Shown: positions 55,034 through 64,000 of the stretch, piece by piece
How the letters are laid out: the number at the start of each line of letters is the position of its first letter
Numbering within the stretch: the stretch's first letter is position 1
Origin: Lepas anatifera
Taxonomy: Eukaryota > Arthropoda > Thecostraca > Lepadidae
Assembly (NCBI GenBank): GCA_034440635.1
Contig: JAOTON010001680.1
Span: 1,554,001-1,618,000 of the forward strand
DNA length: 64,000 bases
Direction of reading: 5' to 3'
The notes under the pieces: model-generated
What the model was told of the DNA's origin: nothing
The model's input: the letters and a program-made list of their open reading frames with translations, nothing else
Databases searched by the model: none
Program-made: the position numbers and the translations under genes

Positions 55034-55410
55034 GCACTCGGAGACTGCAACGCTTCAACGAAAAGTAGCTAACACTCGGAGACTGCAACGCTACAACGAA
55101 AAGTAGCTAACACTCGGAGACTGCGCCGCTGCAACAAAAAGTAGCTAACGCTCGGAGACTGCGCCGCTGCAACGAGAAATAGCTAACGCTCGGAGACTGC
55201 GCCGCTGCAACGAGAAGGTAGCTAACGCTCGGAGACTGCACCGCTGCAACGAAAAGTAGCTAACGCTCGGAGATTGCACTGCTGCAACGAAAGGTAGCTA
55301 ACGCTTGGAGACTGCACTGCTGCAACGAAGGGAAGCTAACGTTTGGAGACTTCAATGCCTTAGCAGAAAGAACATCGATCGGAGACTGCGAATCGTTTCA
55401 ACAGAAAGCA
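55034..55410. repeat. 38-bp tandem repeat
   Basis: About ten units CTCGGAGACTGCGCCGCTGC plus AACGAAAAGTAGCTAACG, sharp in the middle and decayed at both ends. Single stray units recur at 55830-55855 and partly at 56455-56530. Confidence 0.9.
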
Positions 55411-55419
55411 ACCTGGCGG

Positions 55420-56470
55420 CTTAACCCTCGGAACCCCACCGGGGCCATCGAATGGCCCCCTAAGGTTTTTTCCGGGATAGCAGAAAAACGACGAGGCGCA
55501 GCACCGCGGTTGAGGGCTCTAACGCTCGACTGCATCATTTTCCCATCATCCCTGAAATTTTTACCCGGGTCACCCAAGGTCAGGTCACCAGACGAGGTCA
55601 ACCAAGGTCACCTCACTTCAACTTTAGAGCTCTGTAAGAGCTACATTTTGAAGTCGATCAATTTGAAACTTCCTACACTTCATGACCCCTCCAGGGTCTA
55701 CAAGGTGTATATCCGGAATTTTTCGATTTCGTGCCCTGAGGTCAGGTCACGAGGCGACCTCTCCCTTTGGAAAAGCATGGAAAAACTTATGATCTAAAAA
55801 GTTACAAAAACGATTGCAAATGCTCAGCTTGCAACGAAAAGTAGCTAACGCTCGGACACCCTTTCACGGATCCCAGGGGTCATATTTACCCTTTGACTTT
55901 TCCAAGATGCATCCAAGGTCACCAGAGGTCAAAAACAGTATTTTGACAATAACCTTTGACCAAATTAAGCTAGAGCGGTGAAACAAACACCATCGTGTTT
56001 GTCTTGTCACTGGCTTTCAGTGATATACAGCAAGGTCACTTTGTGACCTTTCGTGACCGCTCAGGTCAATATTAGGTCACGAGGTGACGCTCTGGAGGTC
56101 AAACCACTGCGCGGGAGGTCTTTACGTTTCACATAACGGAAAAAGTACTGCGCAATTTCCTATCAAATGAACTTTACCAGGCCTCAATAGCTCTAATGAC
56201 ATAAGGAGTTATGACTAGTTTGCTTAATCATTGCATATTTGAGCGAAAATAGCCGATCTTGACCTAATTTGACCTCTGGAGGTCAAACCATTGACCTGAG
56301 CACTAAAACATGCGAAGTAATTTCTTACTGAATTCACGCGAGCTTTCTATTGCACTTTACAGATTTGGCTAACGCCCATATTTTCGGAGTTGAGGGGGCC
56401 ATCGATGGCCCGGTGGGGGAAGGTGGCGCCGGACCCTGGTGGGGCGCGGTTAACCGATTGGAGGCTGTAA
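55420..56470. repeat. GGTCA-rich and GGGGCCATC repeats
   Basis: TGACCT/AGGTCA motifs are dense (55565-55610, 55900-56110, 56260-56300), as in the 31.7-37 kb family. 56385-56455 resembles 6605-6700. No coding sequence. Confidence 0.55.
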
Positions 56471-56559
56471 TGCTTCAACAGTATGAAACAAAATCTGGAA
56501 ACTTCAGCGCTTCAACAGAAAGAAGCTTATCGGGAACGGAAAATAGGGCGGGTACAAAT

Positions 56560-58360
56560 TAATCAATGGTAGGAAAATGTATTTCCTCAATCAGCTCTTC
56601 ATATGGAAAGCTGAAATACCAGAAAATGCTTAAATTGCCGTCAGTCGTCGCGCACCGGTATGTTTCCATGGGTCTAGCATGCAAATTAATTTCAGCAAGA
56701 CATATAATAAGGTACTAACTGGTGGCCATTTTCCGGTCACTATCGCGTGTAATGCCCACCAGTGAACAGCTCAGTGCCAACCAATAGGGCTCTCTCATAG
56801 TTTAAATTATTAGCTATCACAATCCAAGCTACATGCTCGGCCTCGTCTTTTTTCCACTCGCCAATTTCCGAACACTGAATTTCCCGTACTGGAGTCATCC
56901 TAACATGCGTAGCTGCCTGCGTCTGTCTGACTGCCCACCTGGGCCCTGGCCCCTGTCCTTCTCTGCCCTGTCTGTTCCAATCTGTCTCTCCACTACCGAC
57001 CTACTCCCCCTCTCAGACGTGCCCATCAGCATCTTGTGCTCTCTTCTTGTCCCCTTTGCCCAGCTCGATTTGACCGTCCACCAGTATTCTGTCCCATTCT
57101 CTTGTCCGAATTTCCTGGCCCCATTTGTAACCCACCTGCATCCTGCCCTCTTTTTCTGCTCTGTTCGGCCCTATATGTCTGCCCAGCAGCGCACTCTTTC
57201 CCATTCTCATCGGCGTGAGGGAAGGAGCGTCCAGAATTAGAGGGCCCAGGCATGTTTTAAGGTAATTGTTTCCAGTCAACGCCAAAAACTTAGTGTATTT
57301 GTATTTATATTAGCATTTAACAACCAACAGTCTCGGCCTAATATCAGATGGAGTCACATATTAATGCGTCACACTAATATTTAAAGTATTGTATCGTAAA
57401 GTTTTTAAAGTATATTTAAAAACATGGCAGGTTGGTTTAAAAGTAGAAAGCTAGTATAAGCACAACACAGTAAAAGCAGTAATATATCATCAACCCATTC
57501 AGACGCTAGAGCCAAGAAACCCTTCTATTATCTGTTATCTTCTTCGGCATACCATAACCCCAATATTGACCTGAACCACAAAAGTGACTGATACAATTTT
57601 AGTTTACATGGTAGTTTAAAAAGGCACGGCACAGCGAGTCACAGCCCGGCAGATGTGCTTGGTTGTATCTTTCTGCGCCAGGGATGTCAGGGCAAAATAT
57701 GACAGCGATGCCAGGGGATGTGTCTGGGGGCAAGTGGTAATATAGGGCTACAGTGCATAAAGCGGAAACATTTTTTGACAACAACTTCCGCTCTCTAAAA
57801 CCACAAAACCCAGTGCTGTCACAATACCTCACTGGATTTGATGTTCAATGTGATGTTCGGATTTGATGTTTTACCAAAGACCAAATTCATGACGCAAACA
57901 AGTAACACATTTCTATGTGCCCTTTTGAAGATTTGATGCCCTTTTGATGGAAATATGTGCCCCTTTCAGCCGCGTGCCCACCAGCCCTAATTGTTTTCAA
58001 TATTCCCTGAATTCAAGTAACTCAAGCATGCATCTGGAAATCATTATTAAGGAGCAAAACGAATATCCATGCCAAGTTGAATATTTGGGTGCAATTTCAC
58101 CGGTACTTGGATCCGGTGACTATAATTTCACCGCTGACTGTATAATTGGCAGTCGTGCAATAATGGCAGTGGACCTTCCTCGTGCAGTCATTTTCGGTCC
58201 GCACTATTGTTTGTCTATAATTCTTCCAGCCTTCGGTTGAAAGAAAAAGGTTATCAGCTTTGTGTCATTCTTGTCTCATATGTAACAATATTCATGTTGA
58301 AGTCTCTTTGAGAACTCTATGTGGAATAACAAATCAGCAATATCGATAAGGACAGATCGA
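56560..58360. other. intergenic, nothing identified
   Basis: Unique sequence; open frames at 56833-57240 and 57944-58240 have no recognisable domain. Around 57000-57210 is C/T-rich. Confidence 0.4.
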
Positions 58361-58363
58361 CTT

Positions 58364-58417
58364 TTTCTCTCTCTCTCTCTTCTCTCTTTCTCTCTCTCTC
58401 TCTCTCTCTTTCTTTCT

Positions 58418-58452
<35 letters not shown>
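58364..58452. repeat. (CT)n microsatellite
   Basis: Interrupted CT repeats with TTTCTTT breaks; creates false Leu/Ser and Arg/Glu frames. Confidence 0.95.
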
Positions 58453-58453
<1 letters not shown>

Positions 58454-59364
58454 GTCCTTGGAACCTTCAGAAGAGCGGAAACGGAACTGAGTCCGGTCAC
58501 GTGCGGTACACATGTGAACTGGGCTGGGAACGAGCTGACCAGAGACAATAGGTTTATTTAGCGATGTATGCAGGAGCACGGCGGTGCCCGGCTCAGTGCC
58601 AGAGCGTGCCGCTGGCCAGGACAATGCCGTCTGGATTCCCTGAACAATGGGCGTGACATACTCCTATCTCCAGTCTTCCTCCGACGGGGACCATATGCGT
58701 ATCGTAATTGGAATTGGAAAGGCGATTGTTTCCCGTATGTGACTTTGCTGAGGCTGACATGTGTACTGCCGGATAAGTCATCTGAAAACGGAACTAACTG
58801 TACAGCATGGCCTACTTGCCTTAGATGAACCTTCTTTGATTGGTTTATGCTGTCGGTGTGGGATATTTAAATATGATGAACATTAGGTCATTTTTGTTTT
58901 GGTAATCAAGAAAACAAGGCTATAACAAGGTGCCAACCAGGGTAACGTGGGGATTTCTTTCAGGTTAATGCAGGCATTAATATGAAATTGAAATTCTACA
59001 AGTGACCTGTTGAATACGATTCAGATGATATCGTTGATGTCTTTTGCAATCTTCAATGTCCTAAAGCCTTTAAACATAGGTGTAGGCGTAGGGAGCAGGG
59101 GCCCATGCCCTTTCCCATGTTGGAGATATTCAGCATTGACCATATGACACTAAATGAAAAAAACGACCTCAAAGTAAACCTTGCCCCATGGAAGTTGCTA
59201 CAGCGATGTGTGGACCTCTCCAGCCTGAGAAGCTGGCGGGTGCAAGGGCACTAGGTTACTCAAGCCCCGAACTGTCAGAGCGCCTATTGTAGCTGCATAG
59301 CCGGGGACTGTTCCGAGGCACTGGCGAGGGAGGTTCGGGACCCCTACCTCTCCCCCACCCCAAT

Positions 59365-59386
59365 TAATTCCTGGATCCGCCACTGC
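59365..59386 (-). mobile_element. single hAT-like terminal motif
   Basis: CCTGGATCCGCCACTG is the common CAGTGGCGGATCCAGG end in reverse. The partner end is not found in the preceding 300 bp, so only one end is claimed. Confidence 0.35.
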
Positions 59387-59864
59387 TGAAATATGTTCTA
59401 CAGGTTCTTATAATGTTAAGAACATGAAATAAAAACCTTTGACTTTTGCTAACCTAAGGTAAACTGGAAAATATTCTTGAATGAAGTAGGGAGAGTGTTC
59501 CAAAATAATATCCCACATGGAGTTTACGGATCATTCAGACTACTTCACGAATCCATGTTGGTTGTGAAGGTGAGTGCCTCATGTTCGGAAGCTGTGGTAG
59601 CCGGCGTGGTCCCGTTCAGGGCCGGGATGTACTTGTGGTATGTAGTGCAAATATGCCACAGGAGCCGCCCCCGCTGAGACTCACCATTGCTGAACTTTTT
59701 CCCAGGCTCCTCCTGCTCTCAGTCTCGCTAACTATGCACATGTCTCATAAACCCGCATTGAATGAGCCCCACCGACGGCCTGTCCCTCTGTGATAGATTT
59801 CACTACAGGCCGTCCCCGAGCTCGCTCCGTTTTGCATAATAACGCTACTTGCCGATTTTTTGGA

Positions 59865-60115
59865 GTCCAATTTGTGGGCGGCGCCGGGGGGAGTGTGCGC
59901 TGGAGCGTGCCGCTCCCATCGGAGGGGGTCGCCGCGGCCCGCCGCCGCAGTCAGCCACGACGGATAGGCGGTGCGTCTCCGGCGCCCCGCGTCGCGCGCG
60001 ACAGGGGGCGCCGCGGACGCGCCGCCGCCGCCGGCAGCGCTGCAGGAACGGCGGAGACTGGCGTCACGCACAGGGCGGAAACGGCTGCATCGGCGCAACG
60101 GGGCACCCCGAGAAG
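59865..60115. promoter_or_regulatory. CpG-rich patch, possible promoter
   Basis: About 250 bp very rich in CG in an otherwise AT-rich region, with many CGCCGC runs. Open frames exist in several frames without recognisable domains. On the minus strand a CTGCAG|GTACACGTGAGT donor-like step lies at 60127-60141. Gene not identified. Confidence 0.25.
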
Positions 60116-60926
60116 TCTACTCACGTGTACCTGCAGGATTTTGTCTACAGCTGCAACTCTATTGTAATTAATATCGCTGTATATAACAAACGCATGCCAA
60201 AGGTGATATAGAATGTGTCGGAATCGATAATGGTCCAGTTTTTCAGAGACCTATAATGACGGCTATAGTATGACTCTTGATTTGAGCGATTATAATTTGA
60301 TAATTGTTCTAATTTTGCACACATTCATTCTTGGTGAGGTAATGAACGTCTCTTCCAGCAAAAAGGAAGAATGTATCAGATATATTTCCATGTTGTGGAG
60401 CGACCGCAAAATTTACAACGGACTCAGCTAAAGCTGGGCCCGTTGTTGCTGTATTATCCTGTTTTCTTTTCAGAAAGAAGAAGAAATATTTTCAGATAAG
60501 TGATTTACTTATTTGTGTAATGGTGATATCAGTGCCCTCTTAGAAAACAAAAAAAGTCATCTACTTTGTGTCACGCAGATTAGTCGCCTCCCTACTAATC
60601 ATCGTAGCTCAACAATAATTTTCAGAAGCAACACATATTTCTAATTCAAATTAATGCCAGGACCTTCGTAAAAGCCTAGTATCAAAGGGGTAAAACCCAG
60701 CCATGATCTGGTCGCAGTTTGTTTAATCGATAGCAGAGGACATGACCTCTTTCCCACCAAGAGCAGCCGCCATCTGCGACGTGGGAGGCGTTTTATGACG
60801 GTCTGCTCAGTAAGGTATCCGGCTGCCGACGCTCGGCTGGATTCCGCACGCGCTGCGGCTCTGGGCCGGCTTTCAGGCCGGTGTGGAGCGGTGGACTGTC
60901 TCAGCGGGCCGTGCGCCGGCTCCAAC

Positions 60927-61142
60927 GGTGCACGGCGGTCACACCACGCTTCGAAGCGGTCAAAACAGAGCTTCTGACCGATGCTGGGCTCGGTCAGCGG
61001 TGCACTGCGGCTACACCACGCTCCGGAGCGGTCAAAACAGAGCTTCTGACCGATTCTGCGCTTGGTCAGCGGTGCACTACGGTTACACTACGCTTCGGGG
61101 CGGTCAAAACAGATCTTCTGACTAATTCTGCGCTCGGTTCGC
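60927..61142. repeat. 72-bp tandem repeat, three copies
   Basis: Starts GGTGCACGGCGGTCACACCA at 60927, 60999 and 61071, each with GAGCGGTCAAAACAGAGCTTC and CTGACCGATTCTGCGC. 72 is a multiple of three and one frame is open across it (60881-61186), but no protein match is known to me. Confidence 0.9.
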
Positions 61143-61559
61143 AGCTCTGTGACAAAGCGCTGTACGTCGAGCACAGAATGCATTGATTCTCTAAAGGTGT
61201 CATTGGATCAGAGAGATTTGTATTTTTTAAAGTTGAAGTACCTGGCCAGCGCGGCGACGGCTTCCGTCTGTGGCATTACTTATCTACAGCAATCAAAAGA
61301 AACAGAGTATTTGTGGGAGTTGACGAAATCTTTGTTTTTCCATCTATTATTTACCTAAATTATTTTAGCTTCATACCGAAAAAGTCAGGGTAGCACATTA
61401 CATTTTGTTCCCTGTAAAAATGTGTTCCGATTTCAATTCGTGATTTGTTCACTATCACATGCCGCACCACGAATGAGACCACCACCGGCAGCATCAAACA
61501 TCGTCAGCCCATTGGATCAGGGACTCTTGTTTTTGTGTCACTGTGTGATTTCTGGTAAA

Positions 61560-61830
61560 AATCGGAAACTGGGCGGATGGACATGGGAATGGGGGGCGGG
61601 CGACATGTGCGCGGCGCGCGGATGATGAATGCGACGCGACAGAAACATAAATCACGGGCGGCGGACGTCGGTATCGCCGCCGAATCAGGCCAGCTGATTT
61701 GGGCCGACGCCAGGTGACAAATGCAGCGTTCTGACTGGGGCTGGGACTCGGCAGTGGCGGCCCGGGCCGGGCCGGGCCGGCACCGCCGCTCCGACCCATC
61801 TCTCAGCTCCCTCACACCGATATCCGTCTC
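61560..61830. promoter_or_regulatory. CpG-rich patch, possible promoter
   Basis: GC-rich with GGGCCGGGCCGGGCCGG at 61769-61785 and several CGCCG runs. A CCAG|GTGGGAAGG donor-like step lies at 61881. May be the 5' end of an unseen gene; no coding exon found. Confidence 0.25.
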
Positions 61831-62831
61831 CGCTCTGGAAACGGTCTCTGCTCAAATGTAATAAATCAACTAGTTTACCAGGTGGGAAGGACGGCTATAA
61901 AGCGTAAAATGTACAGGTAAGTACCGAAATTCATATTTGAGGCCCCTTTTCTGTTAAACGATCAAAATGAAATCAAAATAAGGGACAGTCATTTTCTGCT
62001 TTGCGATAGCTTCACATATGGTAAACGTTTCTGGAAATCGATAAATATTTCACTAGTGGCCTTCCTTTGATGTTCTCGAAATCTGTTGTGATATTCACTC
62101 GCTGTTATGTTGAACTCATAATATTTTTACGTTCGAATTTTCTTCCCATTGCTCTCTAATCCTCGGCGCAGGCTTGGTTTTGTGCAGGAGTGGTCGCAGT
62201 CTAGGGCTTTAGGGGGGGGGGTCAGCTTGCCCTGACCTCAAGACCGACCATAATGCCACAAACGCTTCCGGGGGTAGAGGGTGGCACAAGGCGACTGCAA
62301 TCTTTTTAGAGCTCTCTTGAAAGTTATTGCCTTATTCACATACTTTCATGCTGTCTTCAGGGTATAATCGTTTTACTCCACGTAAAGATAACTCCACGAA
62401 AGAAGTAGTGAGTTGTGTTTTCAGGTATGCACTTTCCCAAACAAAAATTCATTGTCACATTTCTTCTACTAATACTGAAAGATTACGGATAAGATAAGGC
62501 GACAATTAAATATTGTGACAGAAGTGTCTTCCCGGGCTCGCATATGGGAAGAACATGCAGCGGCTCTGGGCGTGTTGAACTTGCAAGCCGCTGACCCGGC
62601 TCCGGGCTCAAAGCCAGGGCGCAAATACTGAATAATGACTTACTGATCCCCATACACCTTCCAAGGTGGTGAGGGTTGGTGACACCATATGATATCAGGA
62701 GTTAATGCGCCAAAAAGTCTGTGCCTTATTTGCATATATGGAATTCTGAATGTTGAAAAAATTCAGTGACGCTGGAGATAACGCTGCAAGTTTGCACGCA
62801 CTTAATAATTGACAAAAGCGTTCCTGAAAAT

Positions 62832-62979
62832 CAGTGGAGGGATACAAGGGGGGTAAGGGCTCAACCTCCCAATGTCCGAGTGCCCATAGTTAATACTTGG
62901 ACCGAGGCGGATAATCTGAGGCAGTGGCGGAGCAGGCTCGAGCCCCCTCGCCCCCCCAAATGAAGTCCTGGATCCACTG
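62832..62979. mobile_element. 148-bp MITE-like element
   Basis: Ends CAGTGGAGGGATACAAGG and CCTGGATCCACTG are roughly inverted. TTCCTGAAAAT flanks it on both sides (62821-62831, 62980-62990), an 11-bp direct repeat instead of the usual 8. An inner CAGTGGCGGAGCAGG at 62923 is another end-like motif. Confidence 0.6.
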
Positions 62980-63423
62980 TTCCTGAAAATGTAAGGCTTT
63001 AAAAGTGTTTTGGGTCCATCTGAGTTTCCTTGCAAATGTCCACGATAACGGTAGACGTGCAATATTTTATCAATGATCGTTCTACAAACGTAACTGCCTG
63101 AGATGGGCCAAGAATATAAATAGAAGAAAGGCCCTGCAATACACTATTTATTGAAAACAGTGCCGCTAAGTGGATTTGTTGGAAAAACCCTGCTGTTAGC
63201 ATGTTCTAGATGTCCTGTCATGTTGTTGAGCCATTTTGATGACTCAATGAAATCACATTTTTTAGAAGTCACGCAATTTGAATTTTTTTTAATTTAAAGC
63301 AGACGACTGACAGGTCAGCTATTTTATGGGCCAACTATCGAACATAGTGGCCTAACCTAAGCTACATGCAACATATGTGGACCCCAAGTAATTTAAAATG
63401 AGGCGGTTAAGAATGAAAATAAA

Positions 63424-63496
63424 AGAAAAACGAGAGAAGGAGCGAGAGAGGGGGAAGAGAAAGAGAGAGAGATGGGGAATAGAGAGAGAGAGAGAG
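63424..63496. repeat. (GA)n-rich tract
   Basis: Interrupted GAGA repeats with GGGGAA breaks. Confidence 0.9.
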
Positions 63497-63779
63497 ATTA
63501 TGACAGGGGAAGAAGAAGAGGTGTGCGGTTGCAGTTTGCAAGGGAAAGTTGAACAGGACAAAAGGAGCAGGTAAGGTTAAACCCTTGACATAGCTCCTTG
63601 TCTTATAATTCGGACATATTACAGAATAAAGAAAGATTCTGACTGTCATTCAGATGAGCTCAAGATGGAGTGAATGAGGGCATATGATATAATAAAAAAA
63701 TACTGCACATCAAGGTATATTTTATATTAGCCAGTCTCTATACATTAGTTCCTAGGTTTTACAGATTTACACATGAATC

Positions 63780-64000
63780 CTAGTAATCTTCTATGAACAG
63801 CTTCTTAGTAACTGTTTTAAAGAATGACTTAGAAGGAGGTATATCATTAATATCAGGTATTTTAATAGCGACAACATTATTCCACACCTTAGGACAGCTG
63901 ATTGGTACTGCAAATGTTCTATATACTGTTTCTCCTGGGGGTTCTTTGAAGTGCATTCTCCGTCGTGATAATCTAGCGGGTGATTGAATTCGAATGAGTT
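63780..64000 (-). pseudogene. C-terminal end of a LINE ORF2, runs off the window
   Basis: The minus-strand frame reads SPARLSRRRMHFKEPPGETV, YRTFAVPISCPKVWNNVVAI, KIPDINDIPPSKSFFKTVTK, KLFIEDY and stop at 63780. R.F....PK.WN.......I......FK...KK.L is the usual last segment of CR1/RTE-like non-LTR ORFs. Whether the upstream part is intact cannot be seen. Confidence 0.6.

Noticed and set aside
55034..55410. CRISPR-like array
   Set aside because: Direct tandem repeats without spacers in an animal genome; simple satellite.
58276..58624. Arg/Glu-rich and Ser/Leu-rich frames
   Set aside because: Caused by the (CT)n microsatellite.
59745..60211. Overlapping open frames in the CpG-rich patch
   Set aside because: Open in several frames because of GC-rich composition; no splice-consistent protein or known domain.

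Overview
The window is animal nuclear DNA. Genes are split by spliceosomal introns, codon use in exons is GC-rich, and the spaces between exons are crowded with minisatellites, tRNA-derived SINEs, decayed LINE pieces and DNA-transposon derivatives. Exact placement cannot be fixed from sequence alone. The style (GC3-rich exons, BED-less C2H2 protein, many hAT-type elements) suits a marine invertebrate, possibly an arthropod/crustacean; this is a guess.

Two genes can be assembled on the + strand with consistent splice phases. Gene 1 (about 1700-14473, start missing) encodes a C2H2 zinc-finger protein of roughly 970 codons. It has an acidic N-terminal part with a nine-residue repeat, an AT-hook-like segment, eleven C2H2 fingers and an acidic tail. 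One extra base near 7873 breaks the reading frame inside finger 1. Gene 2 (15099-28288, six coding exons, 292 codons plus stop, all phases agree) encodes a small coiled-coil protein that I read as CCDC169-like. Its 5' side is a CpG-rich 625-bp spacer with an X-box-like palindrome.

The most unusual property is in the introns. Most introns of both genes carry a minisatellite that touches or spans a splice junction. In at least five cases the repeated unit contains the exon edge plus the splice site itself, giving arrays of duplicated 5' or 3' splice sites (gene 1 introns 2, 4 and 7; gene 2 introns 1 and 4). Other arrays end within tens of bases of an acceptor.

The second strong story is a pair of large non-autonomous hAT-like elements, 21059-26784 (inside gene 2 intron 4) and 37488-44199 (downstream). 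They share TIRs and interior, each has its own 8-bp target duplication, and each contains the same nested second hAT-like element plus large GGGCCC/GAGACC satellite arrays. One copy later gained a SINE.

From 28.3 kb to the end no further gene could be supported. That part holds an AGGTCA-rich interspersed repeat family, a 2.2-kb foldback element with about 0.5-kb arms, Penelope-like fragments, a 38-bp and a 72-bp tandem array, microsatellites, two CpG-rich patches, and at the right edge the C-terminal end of a LINE ORF on the minus strand.
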